Source: Kineosporia mesophila (GTDB taxonomy: Bacteria > Actinomycetota > Actinomycetes > Actinomycetales > Kineosporiaceae). Taken from it: 64,000 nucleotides of DNA. A program made the translations under genes and the position numbers. The DNA is taken from positions 1 through 64,000 of the forward strand of contig NZ_JAJOMA010000008.1 in assembly GCF_021129235.1 (NCBI RefSeq), in the 5' to 3' direction. A model generated the notes under the pieces. That model saw nothing but the letters and a program-made list of their open reading frames with translations. It was not told where the DNA came from and ran no database searches. Below, piece by piece: positions 52,156 to 60,493 of this stretch (within the stretch, counting starts at the first letter, position 1; each line of letters opens with the position of its first letter).

Positions 52156-53412
52156 ATGATCATGAAGATTTTTCGCATGCCCAGATCCAGGTTCCGTGTG
52201 CTCGGCGCGACGTCGGCTGCCGTCGTCGCGCTCTCCGCAGCAACCGCCGCAGTCGTCGGTCTGAGCGTGGGTCCGGCGTCGGCCACGACCCTGAGCGCCT
52301 CCTGGTACGCCCAGGCGCCGTACGTGATGCCGCTGGAGAACAACCCGCCCAACCTGCCGGCCGTGATGTCCGCGACCGGTGAGAAGGCCTTCATGCTGGC
52401 CTTCATCCTCGCCAACGGAAGTTCTTGCAGCGCAGCCTGGGACGGCACCGCGCCGGTCTCGTCGGACACGGCGGTGAGCTCGGTGATCAATGGTGTGCGC
52501 AACGCCGGGGGAGACGTCTCGGTCTCGATCGGTGGCTACGGAGGCACGAAGCTGGGGCAGGTGTGCAGCAACGCCACCACCACCGCGGCGGCCTATCAAG
52601 AAGTAATTAACAAGTACAGCCTGAAGGCCATCGACTTCGACATCGAAGAGCCGGAGTACGAGAACCTCACGGCCGTGAACAATGAGCTCGGAGCGGCGCA
52701 GATCCTGCAGAGGAACAACCCCGGGATCTACATCTCGGTGACCCTGCCGGGTACGGCGACGGGTACCGGCTACTTCGGCCAGAACGCGCTGAACACGGCC
52801 AAGGGCCTCGGCTTCACGCCGGACAACTGGAGCATCATGCCGTTCGACGGCGGCTTCAACGGGGCGGCCAGTCAGCAGAGCGCGCTAACGGCGTTCAACG
52901 GTCTGCTGACCAGTACCTTCGGCTGGACGGCGGCCAATGCCTGGGCGCATGAGGGCATCTCGCAGATGAACGGGCGCAGTGACACCGGGGAGATTTTCAC
53001 GGTCAGCGACTTCGCCTCGAACCTGACCTTCGCCAAGTCGAAGGGCCTGGGGCGGTTCACTTTCTGGTCGGTCAACCGGGACCGGCAGTGCGCCGGCGGG
53101 GCGAACGACACCACGAGCGGCACGTGCAGCAGTGTGGTGCAGAGCGACTGGGCCTTCACCAAGTACGGGGTGCAGTTCGCGGGTGGAGGTGGCGGTACGC
53201 CAACACCGACGGCCACCGCCACACCGACGGCCACCGCGACCACGAACCCGCCGGCCACCTGCTCCGGCGTCTCCACCTGGAGCTCGGGCACGGCGTACAA
53301 CGGCGGGGCCGTGGTCAGTTACAACAGCCATAAGTGGACGGCCAAGTGGTGGACCTACGGTGACACCCCCGGTGGCGCCGCCGGGGTCTGGACCGACAGC
53401 GGGGTCTGCTGA
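52156..53412 (+). CDS. Secreted GH18 chitinase with CBM5/12 chitin-binding module
   Basis: A 418-residue exported enzyme hydrolysing chitin. Residues 1-45 are a signal peptide (VLGATSAAVVALSAATAAVVG, ending near VGPASA). The catalytic domain (about 47-345) has DVSVSIGGYGG and the GH18 active-site motif IDFDIEEPE, where the terminal Glu of DxxDxDxE is the acid catalyst. A PT-repeat linker (PTPTATATPTA) joins a C-terminal CBM5/12 with CSGVSTWSSGTAYNGG and W-W-rich segments. ATG 52156 or 52162 may start. A terminator hairpin follows. Monocistronic. Confidence 0.95.
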   Translation: MIMKIFRMPRSRFRVLGATSAAVVALSAATAAVVGLSVGPASATTLSASWYAQAPYVMPLENNPPNLPAVMSATGEKAFMLAFILANGSSCSAAWDGTAPVSSDTAVSSVINGVRNAGGDVSVSIGGYGGTKLGQVCSNATTTAAAYQEVINKYSLKAIDFDIEEPEYENLTAVNNELGAAQILQRNNPGIYISVTLPGTATGTGYFGQNALNTAKGLGFTPDNWSIMPFDGGFNGAASQQSALTAFNGLLTSTFGWTAANAWAHEGISQMNGRSDTGEIFTVSDFASNLTFAKSKGLGRFTFWSVNRDRQCAGGANDTTSGTCSSVVQSDWAFTKYGVQFAGGGGGTPTPTATATPTATATTNPPATCSGVSTWSSGTAYNGGAVVSYNSHKWTAKWWTYGDTPGGAAGVWTDSGVC

Positions 53413-53434
53413 CCTCGGTCGGGTCGGGTTGGTG

Positions 53435-53465
53435 CCGGCGTCCATCCAGAAATGGTGGACGCCGG
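53435..53465 (+). terminator. Hairpin terminator after chitinase
   Basis: A perfect 10-bp stem CCGGCGTCCA / TGGACGCCGG with a further CCA-GAAA-TGG tip, 22 bp after the chitinase stop. Confidence 0.8.
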
Positions 53466-53475
53466 TCACGTCGCC

Positions 53476-53846
53476 TCATGGGGGGGCATCTGTGGAATCT
53501 CGGTTCCCGAGGACGAATCGAGCATCTTTGGTCACCCAGAGAAGTCGTTCCCCGGATTGTTCTGGGTTCGGGGTGATCGCCGTGGGAATACCGATCGTTT
53601 CTTCCGAGAGTCCTTGACTCACCAACTGGTTCACCGCATAGCCGTCCGCCGTGAAGTCAGTGGCTGCGGGACACCGGCAATCTGGCCAAGGCGGATTCGG
53701 GATCACCTTTCCCCGGCTGCTGAGATGGTCGTGACGTTCGGAGCGACGTGGGACCGCACCCATTGACCGGCCGACGCCAGGGAAACCATCAGGACCGCTA
53801 TGCCTTGGATGGCCAGGGCCGCGGTACCCGTTCCGTGAGGCCTCAT
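53476..53846 (-). pseudogene. Frameshifted small secreted/membrane protein gene
   Basis: The ATG at 53846 overlaps the TetR stop (ATGA) and opens a signal-like N-terminus (GTAALAIQGIAVLMVSLA then GQWVRSHVAPNVTTISAAGE). This frame stops at about 53702. The protein-like sequence continues in the -1 frame from the same point (VIPNPPWPDCRCPAATDF... ERLLWVTKDARFVLGNRD) to a stop at 53476. The switch occurs at GGGGAAAGGTGA. Either a base change has broken the gene or it is a sequencing error. The coupling to TetR argues that the start is real. Family not recognised. Confidence 0.5.
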
Positions 53847-54433
53847 AACCGGGTGCTGACCAGCAGCCCGTCCAGAACGAATCGCAGTCGGCGCCGGTAG
53901 TCATGGCGGGGTTGCTGGTCACAGGCCCGCACCACCACGCCGCGTTCCAGGATCAGCTGGTTGATGTCTTCGGGGGTGATGTCGGCCCGTACCGCTCCGG
54001 CCTGTTGCGCGGTGCTGAGCAGGTCGGAGGCGAACTGCTGGGCTCCGGCGCACAGGTGGCTGAGGGGTTCGGAGTCGGGCGTCGTTCGCATCAGGACGTC
54101 GTTCGCGGCCGGTTCGTCGAACTGCAGGAGCCAGATGCCCAGGAGGTACTGCTCGAAGCGTTCCCGGGGGTCGTGCAAGTCTTCCACCGTCGCGATGATG
54201 CCCTGGATGCGCTCGGCCACCAGTTCGTCGACGACCGCGTCGATCAGGCCGCGGCGGCTGCCGAACCGGTGGTAGATCGTGCCTTTGCTGACCCCGGCGG
54301 CCTGGGCGACCTCTTCCAGGGGGGAGTTGAGGCCGCCGGAGCGGAAGACGTCGAGCGCGGCCCTGCGGATGCCCTCGGTGTTGCGCCGGGCATCGGCCCG
54401 CCGCGGCCGGCCCGGCGTCCCCGGAACGGTCAC
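53843..54433 (-). CDS. TetR-family transcriptional regulator
   Basis: A 196-residue repressor. Residues about 18-65 are the TetR helix-turn-helix (IRRAALDVFRSGGLNSPLEE, AAGVSKGTIYHRFGSRRGL). The rest is a helical ligand-binding domain. The GTG at 54433 overlaps the stop of the upstream dsbA-like gene (GTGA), so it is co-transcribed with the dsbA-like gene. It probably controls this operon in response to an unknown ligand. Confidence 0.95.
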   Translation of the reverse strand: MTVPGTPGRPRRADARRNTEGIRRAALDVFRSGGLNSPLEEVAQAAGVSKGTIYHRFGSRRGLIDAVVDELVAERIQGIIATVEDLHDPRERFEQYLLGIWLLQFDEPAANDVLMRTTPDSEPLSHLCAGAQQFASDLLSTAQQAGAVRADITPEDINQLILERGVVVRACDQQPRHDYRRRLRFVLDGLLVSTRL

Positions 54434-55107
54434 GCGGGCTGCGCGGCCCGGTCTTGCCAGGACAGATCCAGTGCCCGGCGGAACATTTCGACGGGCTGGG
54501 CGCCGGAGATCGCGCGCTTGCCGTCGAACACGAAGAACGGCACGCCGTTGATGCCCATCTGCTGGGCGGCGGCGACGTCGGCCTCGAAGTCGGCCTCGTA
54601 CGCGTCGCTGCTCAGGGCGGCGATCGCGGCCTCCCGCGAAAAGCCCAGTTCGGCGGCCAGATCGGCGAGGACGCCGTGGTCGGAGAGGTCGAGGCCGTCG
54701 GTGAACTCGGCGCGGAACAGCCGCAGCACCATCTCGTGGTCGCGGCCCTCCGCCTTCGCGAAGTGGATCAGCCGGTGCGCGTCTCTGGTGTTGAAGATCA
54801 GCGAGTCGGCGAAGCGGTAGACCAGCCCGGCCTCGGCGCCCTGGGCGGTGAGGTGCTGGTGCGAGGCGGCCAGCTGGTCGGGCGACAGGCCTCGGTCTTT
54901 GATCAGGTACTCGGTGACCGGGCGGGTCTCGACGGCGCCGGGGTGCAGCTGGAAGCTGTGGTAGCGCACCTGAACCGAGGACGCGTGCGGGAACGCCTCG
55001 ATCGCCTGCTGGAGATGGGCGTCGCCCAGGTAGCAGAACGGGCAGACGACGTCGCTCCAGACGTCGATGGTGATCGGCTCCGCGGCGGGCCCGAATGCCC
55101 CCGCCAT
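54430..55107 (-). CDS. DsbA-family oxidoreductase (FrnE-like)
   Basis: A 225-residue thioredoxin-fold protein with active-site CPFC (Cys22-Cys25) in ITIDVWSDVVCPFCYLG, HSFQLHP, and the cis-Pro loop INGVPFFVFDGKRAISGAQP. This pattern is the FrnE subgroup, found as cytosolic disulphide oxidoreductases or polyketide-type isomerases. No signal peptide, so cytosolic. ATG 55107 is used because it overlaps the stop of the small peptide frame upstream (TGATG). GTG 55116 is an alternative. Coupled to TetR downstream. Confidence 0.92.
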   Translation of the reverse strand: MAGAFGPAAEPITIDVWSDVVCPFCYLGDAHLQQAIEAFPHASSVQVRYHSFQLHPGAVETRPVTEYLIKDRGLSPDQLAASHQHLTAQGAEAGLVYRFADSLIFNTRDAHRLIHFAKAEGRDHEMVLRLFRAEFTDGLDLSDHGVLADLAAELGFSREAAIAALSSDAYEADFEADVAAAQQMGINGVPFFVFDGKRAISGAQPVEMFRRALDLSWQDRAAQPA

Positions 55108-55226
55108 CAGAGACACACCCCGTCGATGCCGCACACCGCGGACTCGTCGGCCGATTCCAGCATGGTCAGCACAGGTACCACCGGCGGGGCCGGCTCGGCC
55201 TCGGCGCTCACAGAAGTTGACTCCAT
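55107..55226 (-). CDS. 39-residue peptide with Cys-rich tail, coupled to dsbA-like gene
   Basis: An ATG at 55226 opens a 39-codon frame ending VCGIDGVCL, with the stop TGA overlapping the ATG of the DsbA-like gene by one base (TGATG). The peptide has an acidic, Pro/Ala-rich first half (SVSAEAEPAPPVVPVLTM) and a C-terminal C-x5-C. The stop-start overlap and the thiol partner argue for a real gene. Against it, no strong ribosome site precedes it. It could be a substrate, maturation partner or regulator of the oxidoreductase, or a leader peptide for coupling. Confidence 0.5.
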   Translation of the reverse strand: MESTSVSAEAEPAPPVVPVLTMLESADESAVCGIDGVCL

Positions 55227-55310
55227 GGTCAAGAAGCCTGACTCATGTTGACGGCACCGTCAAGATGTCCACCCGAAGGCCCGGGAGAGGTATGTCGGTA
55301 ACATCCCGAT

Positions 55311-55616
55311 GTGGGGAAGATCCAGGAAGCGGAGAGCTTTCCGGGCTGGCAGATGGTTGCGGCGGCGTCCGCGGTCGTCTGGTCGCTGCTTCTGGGCGCG
55401 CCCTTGTGGTGGATGACATTCCTGCTGGCCTGGGCCGGCGAGTCCAACGCGTCAACAATCTCCGGCGCGGTCCTGACCTATCTGTTCATGTTCGCGTTAT
55501 GGCTGTTCCCGACCTGGGGCCTGGCCGCCTGTACGAGCTGTCCCGGCCTGGTCTGGTTGCTCTGTGCCCTGGGGACGCCGGGGTCGGCCATCGGGATCGC
55601 AGTCCTCGGCGGGTAG
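55311..55616 (+). CDS. Small membrane protein, 101 aa
   Basis: A 101-residue protein starting at GTG 55311. It has three hydrophobic segments: MVAAASAVVWSLLLGAPLWW, GAVLTYLFMFALWLFPTW and GLVWLLCALGTPGSAIGIAV. A CTSC pair lies between the second and third. Family not recognised. Its 3' end meets the convergent gene ending at 55618. Confidence 0.6.
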   Translation: MGKIQEAESFPGWQMVAAASAVVWSLLLGAPLWWMTFLLAWAGESNASTISGAVLTYLFMFALWLFPTWGLAACTSCPGLVWLLCALGTPGSAIGIAVLGG

Positions 55617-55617
55617 A

Positions 55618-56091
55618 TCAGACCTTGAGCGCGGTCAGCTCGGCCACGGCCCGGGCGACCTCACCGCTCTTGTCGCCGGTGACCCGGATCTCGGTCATGC
55701 CACTGGGAGAACCGGCGTCGGGAACCATCAGCAGGAGCTCCTCCCGGGCCCGGATCGGGTCGTGGAGCATCTTGTCCTCCAGCCCTCCGACGGGGCCGGT
55801 GAGGTGGGCGGCCGACGCGACGATGACCCGGTGCCGGGGGAAGACCCGCACCTGACGCGAGGTGTCGTGGACTCCTGGCTGGACCACCAGGCGGTGCGGG
55901 AAGGAGATGATCGCCAGCTCGTGCCGTTCGGAGCAGGCGTACACGGCCGCGTGATCGGCGCCGCGCCCGGTGCCCTGGCTGTTCCCGACCAGCAGGTTCT
56001 TCCAGTTCTCGGCGCCGCTCAGCTGCTGGAGCGCGTGCAGGGCGTCCCGCAGAATCAGGTCGAGGCTGGCGGGTACGGAGTCGTTCGTCAT
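55618..56091 (-). CDS. Hypothetical protein, 157 aa
   Basis: A 157-residue soluble protein with balanced composition: LDLILRDALHALQQLSGAEN at the start, AAVYACSERHELAIISFPHR, and EIRVTGDKSGEVARAVAELT at the end. No signal peptide. It is well-composed for a real gene but no family comes to mind. It lies upstream of, and divergent from no, known operon; its promoter should be in the 97 bp towards the IclR gene. Confidence 0.65.
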   Translation of the reverse strand: MTNDSVPASLDLILRDALHALQQLSGAENWKNLLVGNSQGTGRGADHAAVYACSERHELAIISFPHRLVVQPGVHDTSRQVRVFPRHRVIVASAAHLTGPVGGLEDKMLHDPIRAREELLLMVPDAGSPSGMTEIRVTGDKSGEVARAVAELTALKV

Positions 56092-56188
56092 CGATGATCC
56101 TCACAGTGACCGGCGGCGCGTCTGTGGGGCTTGTTCGGTCGGGGACTCGCAGTGGTGAAGCGCACCACCGCGGTGACAGCCGATCGGG

Positions 56189-57613
56189 TCAACGTTCACC
56201 CACGGCTATTCGCGGGCAGTGGCCGAGCAGGTCCGAGACCCGGCCGGCCAGTTCCTTCGCGACGGCCTCGAACCGTTCCCCGTTCACACCCATGTAGTCG
56301 GTCGTCCCGACCAGGCAGGCCGCCGCGGTGACGGCACCGCTGGAGTCCCGCACCGGCGCGCTGATCGACAGCATCCCGGTGTCGTCGAACGGCTCCATCG
56401 TGAGCACCCCGTCGCGGGCCACCTGACGCACGCGCCGCAGGAACCGGTCGAGCTCCAGCCGGGTGTAGCGCGGCGGGAACAGTTCGGCGATCTCGCGCAT
56501 CCCCAGATCCATGACGAGCGCCGGGCCACCGTCGGAACCGATGATCGGGTGCGCCCGGCCGAGCCAGGGCGACATCCGCAGCCCCTCGCCCGGCATCCCG
56601 AGCTCCTCGACCAGGGTGAAGCTCCGCATCCCCTTCAGCACGGTGATGAAGGCGCAGGTACCGGTCTCGGCGGCGACCTCGGCCACCAGCGGCCGCCCCC
56701 GCTCGACGATGGTCGGGACCGTGGCCGCCCGGTACCAGCCTTGCACGACCCAGCTGAGCCGGAATCGACTCCGGTTGCCGTCGGTCGCCACGAGCCCCGC
56801 CCGCCGGCAGGACTCCAGCAGCCGCTGCGTCCGGTCGGTGCGCAGTCCCGCCCCGCGGGCCGTGCCGGCGATCGTGTCCGACTGCGAGGCCAGGTGGTGC
56901 AGGATCCGCAGCGCCGCGGTGAGCGCGGAGGGCGCTGTTGCGTCGGCCGGGGAGCCGGCCGGCCGGCTCCGGGGTTCGGTGAACCGGTCCGCGATTGCCT
57001 GCTCGATGCTCAGGCGGGCGGTCTGCACCGCGAGACGGGCCCGGGGGCCGTTCTGCTCCAGGCGGTAGACCGGGAGCCGCACGGCCAGGACACCGACGCA
57101 CTCGCCGTCGGGATCGAGCACCGCGGTGGCGATCTCGATGCAGCTGCCGATCTTCGACTCGAAAATCCCGCCGTCCGGCCGGGCCCGAACCGCAGACAGC
57201 ATCGCCCCCTCCGGCTGGTCGACCACTTCCCCCACCTCGGCCGGGGCGTGCAGCGTCCACAGGGACTCGACCGCTGCGACGATCCGGACTGACATCCCCG
57301 AGCGGGCTCCCAGGCAGACGGTCTCGCCCGTCTGGTGCCCGGCCAGCGTGAGTGCGTACCGCAGGGACTTCGCAAAGGGAGCCGCCGAGCGCCCGGAAAG
57401 CTGGATTGCGCCAAGTCCGAGGCGATATGAGCCGTACGCCCCACCATGTTCCAGAAGTCCCACCGCCTCCAGCTCCGAACACAGACGTGATGTGCGGCTG
57501 AGCGGTGCCCCGAGTTCCCGCGCCACCGCACCCACCGTGATCGGGAGCATGGGATCGCGCCGCCCGGCAATGATTTGAACGATTGTTAACGCGGCGGTCA
57601 CGTAAGTGGTCAT
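56189..57613 (-). CDS. Double-length IclR-type transcriptional regulator
   Basis: A 474-residue protein, about twice the usual IclR length. The first half has a winged HTH (TVGAVARELGAPLSRTSRLC, residues about 20-60) and an IclR-like effector domain (about 85-210). The second half repeats this: HTH (RTDRTQRLLESCRRAGLVAT, about 245-275) and a full effector domain (about 290-465) with VEELGMPGEGLRMSPWLG and LVGTTDYMGVNGERF. ATG 57613 has GAGGA upstream. It is divergent from the ABC transporter operon and the obvious candidate to control it. Confidence 0.88.
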   Translation of the reverse strand: MTTYVTAALTIVQIIAGRRDPMLPITVGAVARELGAPLSRTSRLCSELEAVGLLEHGGAYGSYRLGLGAIQLSGRSAAPFAKSLRYALTLAGHQTGETVCLGARSGMSVRIVAAVESLWTLHAPAEVGEVVDQPEGAMLSAVRARPDGGIFESKIGSCIEIATAVLDPDGECVGVLAVRLPVYRLEQNGPRARLAVQTARLSIEQAIADRFTEPRSRPAGSPADATAPSALTAALRILHHLASQSDTIAGTARGAGLRTDRTQRLLESCRRAGLVATDGNRSRFRLSWVVQGWYRAATVPTIVERGRPLVAEVAAETGTCAFITVLKGMRSFTLVEELGMPGEGLRMSPWLGRAHPIIGSDGGPALVMDLGMREIAELFPPRYTRLELDRFLRRVRQVARDGVLTMEPFDDTGMLSISAPVRDSSGAVTAAACLVGTTDYMGVNGERFEAVAKELAGRVSDLLGHCPRIAVGER

Positions 57614-57635
57614 TGCTTCCTCATCAGCAGAACCA

Positions 57636-57659
57636 GCAATCCTCGGGGCTTCAGATTGC
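57636..57659. promoter_or_regulatory. Possible operator in IclR/ABC intergenic region
   Basis: GCAATC and GATTGC form a 6-bp inverted repeat 12 bp apart, in the 192-bp divergent region. This size suits a dimer operator but is short enough to be chance. A TATAGC at 57700-57705 may be a -10 for the rightward operon. Confidence 0.3.
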
Positions 57660-57805
57660 ACCCCATGCCCACCGTGACCACAAGGGTTTCGGCTGCTCCT
57701 ATAGCGTCCCCAGACATCCGCAGGGCCCACCGAAGGGCTCGCGCGGAAGGTCCCCGCAGCACACCACATCTCCACGCCCGCTTCCCCGGCCCGCCAGGAG
57801 TTGCC

Positions 57806-58753
57806 ATGAGCACGAACGTCTTTCACCATCGCCGCAGAGTTTTCGCCACGGCCGCAGCAGCCCTCGGAGCGATGGCTCTCCTGAGTGCCTGCGCCGACGA
57901 CTCCGCCGGTTCCTCCGCGACCTCGGGATCGGCCCCCGACGCCATCACGGCCGAGTCGATTCCCGGCACGTTCGACGAGTCCATCGCCGCGCTGGTGCCT
58001 TCCGACGTCGCCGACGCCGGGAAGATCACCGTCGCGGCCGGCCCCGGCTACCCGCCCTTCTATCTGCTCGCCGACGACCAGAAGACCCTTGTCGGGGCGG
58101 ACATCGAGGAGGTCCGGGCCATCGGTGACGTGCTCGGCCTGGAGATCAGTTTCCAGGACATCAAGTTCGACGCCATGATCCCGGCCCTGCAGACGAACCG
58201 TGTGGACATGGCGGCGGGCGGTTTCAGCATCACGCAGGAGCGGCTCAAGGCCGTCGACTTCGTCAGCAACTTCTCCGGCGGCACCTCGCTGATCGTGCCC
58301 GCCGGCAACCCGAAGAACATCGGCCTGGACTCGATGTGCGGGAACAAGATCGCCGTCCAGAAGGGCACGGTCTACGCGGACAACTACATGCCGGTCTTTA
58401 CCAAGGCCTGTACCGACGCCGGTCAGAAGGCCATCGACGTGGCTGTTTTCCCGACCCAGGCCGACGCCGCGCTCGCCCTCACCTCCGGTCGCGCGGACGC
58501 CAACATGTCCGACTACGGGCCCCTGGCCTACCAGGCCCAGCGCTCCGCCGGGCAGTTCGAGGTGCTCAAGGAGAACTATGACCCGAGCACCTGGGGTTTC
58601 GCGTTCCCGCAGGGTTCGGACCTGGAGAAGGCCGTGACCGCGGCGATGAACCAGATCATCACCGACGGCACCTACGGCAAGATTCTCGACAAGTGGGGGG
58701 TCAGCGACGGCGCCATCACCGAGTCGGAAGTCCACACCGATGAAGCGAAGTGA
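57806..58753 (+). CDS. ABC transporter solute-binding lipoprotein (amino-acid type)
   Basis: A 315-residue exported lipoprotein with a lipobox (ALLSACADD; Cys near residue 32) and an SBP_bac_3 domain (VAAGPGYPPFYLLADDQKTL, GLEISFQDIKFDAMIPALQT, KAVDFVSNFSGG, NKIAVQKGTVYADNYM). The SBP_bac_3 fold binds polar amino acids and related amines outside the membrane. ATG 57806 follows CAGGAG. The stop overlaps the permease start by 14 bp. The downstream flavoenzyme and amidohydrolase suggest an N-methylated or acylated amino compound as substrate, which is inference. Confidence 0.93.
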   Translation: MSTNVFHHRRRVFATAAAALGAMALLSACADDSAGSSATSGSAPDAITAESIPGTFDESIAALVPSDVADAGKITVAAGPGYPPFYLLADDQKTLVGADIEEVRAIGDVLGLEISFQDIKFDAMIPALQTNRVDMAAGGFSITQERLKAVDFVSNFSGGTSLIVPAGNPKNIGLDSMCGNKIAVQKGTVYADNYMPVFTKACTDAGQKAIDVAVFPTQADAALALTSGRADANMSDYGPLAYQAQRSAGQFEVLKENYDPSTWGFAFPQGSDLEKAVTAAMNQIITDGTYGKILDKWGVSDGAITESEVHTDEAK

Positions 58754-59696
58754 TCCGGGCGTCCTCGGGACGCACACCGCCGCAGATGTCCCGGAACCCC
58801 CGAAAGTCGTTCCCGTCCGCCGGTACGGCCAATGGGTGACGACAGTCGTCCTGCTCGTGATCACGGTCCTGGTGATCCGCTCCCTACTGACGAATCCCCG
58901 CTTCCAGTGGGACATCGTCTTCAGTTACTTCCTCAACGGCCAGGTGCTCGACGGACTGGTGACCACCATCGTCCTCACGGTGGTCGCCATGGCCGTCGGG
59001 GTCGTGATGGGCGTGCTGATGGCGCTCGGTCGCGAGTCGAGGAACCCGGTCGTCTCCGGGGCGGCTGCCCTGTACATCGGGTTCTTCCGCGGCACACCGC
59101 TTCTCGTGCAGCTGATCTTCTGGTTCAATCTGGCCGCGCTGTACCCGGTGCTCTCGGTCGGCATCCCGTTCGGCCCGACCCTGGCCTCGGGCAGCGCGAA
59201 CACGCTGATCACGCCGATGGTCGCGGCGATCCTGGGGCTCGGGCTCAACGAGGGCGCCTACATGTCCGAGATCGTGCGGGCCGGCTTGCAATCGGTCGAT
59301 CCCGGGCAGACCCAGGCCGCGCACGCGCTGGGAATGCGCAAGGGTCAGGTCTTCCGCCGGATCGTGCTCCCGCAGGCGATGCGGGTGATCATCCCGCCGA
59401 CCGGCAACGAGACCATCGCGATGCTGAAGACCACCTCGCTGGTGAGCGTCATCGCGATCCCGGAGCTGCTCTTCCAGGTGCAGGCGATCTACTCGCGCAC
59501 ATACCAGGTGATCCCGCTCCTGATCACCGTGAGCCTCTGGTACCTGCTCCTGACCGCGGTCCTGAGCACCGGGCAGTTCTACCTGGAGCGGCATTTCCGG
59601 CGGGGCGATCTCCGGCCGGCCGAGAAGCCCTTCCTGGCGCGCCTGCTGGCCCGTCGTGACCCTCTGGCCCAACCAGCAGAACGGAAGCAGGTATGA
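58740..59696 (+). CDS. Amino-acid ABC transporter permease
   Basis: A 318-residue HisM/GlnP-type permease with 5-6 helices. [20 protein letters not shown] opens the permease core. [16 protein letters not shown] and the EAA-loop region [20 protein letters not shown]...EAAHALGM-like ([20 protein letters not shown]) are present. The N-terminal 40 residues are a cytoplasmic extension. It couples with the ATP-binding gene by a 4-bp overlap, completing a full importer. Confidence 0.95.
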   Translation: MKRSDPGVLGTHTAADVPEPPKVVPVRRYGQWVTTVVLLVITVLVIRSLLTNPRFQWDIVFSYFLNGQVLDGLVTTIVLTVVAMAVGVVMGVLMALGRESRNPVVSGAAALYIGFFRGTPLLVQLIFWFNLAALYPVLSVGIPFGPTLASGSANTLITPMVAAILGLGLNEGAYMSEIVRAGLQSVDPGQTQAAHALGMRKGQVFRRIVLPQAMRVIIPPTGNETIAMLKTTSLVSVIAIPELLFQVQAIYSRTYQVIPLLITVSLWYLLLTAVLSTGQFYLERHFRRGDLRPAEKPFLARLLARRDPLAQPAERKQV

Positions 59697-60469
59697 CGGC
59701 CACCGCGACGCCTCCCATGGTCGAGGCCATCGGAGTGCACAAGTACTACGGCAGCAACCTGGTCGTGAAGGGCATCGACCTGAGCGTCACCCAGGGCGAG
59801 GTGATGTGCCTGCTCGGTCCGTCCGGATCGGGCAAGAGCACCTTCCTGCGCTGCATCAACCACCTCGAGAAGATCAACGCCGGAACGATCCGCGTGGCCG
59901 GTGAACTGGTCGGCTACCGTCAGCACAACGATCGTCTGCACGAGCTGCGTGACGCCGAGATCGCCACCCGGCGCAGCGAGATCGGGATGGTGTTCCAGCA
60001 GTTCAACCTCTTCCCGCACATGACCGTTCTGCAGAACCTGATCGAGGCCCCGGTGCTGGTGCGGCGGGAGAAAGCCGCAGAAGCCCGGGCCCGGGCCCGC
60101 ACGCTGCTCGAACGGGTCGGGCTCGCCGACAAGGCCGATGCCTACCCGCGGTCCCTGTCCGGCGGCCAGCAGCAGCGGGTCGCCATCGCCCGAGCGCTCA
60201 ACATGCGGCCGAAACTCATGCTGTTCGACGAGCCGACGTCCGCGCTCGACCCCGAGCTGGTCGGTGAGGTTCTCGACGTGATGCGGGATCTGGCCGCCGA
60301 CGGCATGACGATGATCGTGGTCACGCACGAGATCGCCTTCGCCCGTGAGGTCGCCGACACGGTCACCTTCATGGACGACGGTGTCGTCGTCGAGAGCGGC
60401 ACGCCGGCGGAGGTTCTCGGTAACCCCCGACATCCCCGCACGCAGTCCTTCCTCGCCAAAGTGCTCTGA
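59693..60469 (+). CDS. Amino-acid ABC transporter ATP-binding protein
   Basis: A 258-residue ATPase with Walker A GPSGSGKS (42-49), Q-loop [18 protein letters not shown] signature LSGGQQQR, Walker [15 protein letters not shown] and the H-loop VVTHEIAF. It energises the importer formed with the two upstream proteins. Overlaps the permease by 4 bp. Confidence 0.97.
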   Translation: MTATATPPMVEAIGVHKYYGSNLVVKGIDLSVTQGEVMCLLGPSGSGKSTFLRCINHLEKINAGTIRVAGELVGYRQHNDRLHELRDAEIATRRSEIGMVFQQFNLFPHMTVLQNLIEAPVLVRREKAAEARARARTLLERVGLADKADAYPRSLSGGQQQRVAIARALNMRPKLMLFDEPTSALDPELVGEVLDVMRDLAADGMTMIVVTHEIAFAREVADTVTFMDDGVVVESGTPAEVLGNPRHPRTQSFLAKVL

Positions 60470-60493
60470 ACCCCGACAACCGGAAGGTGAACC

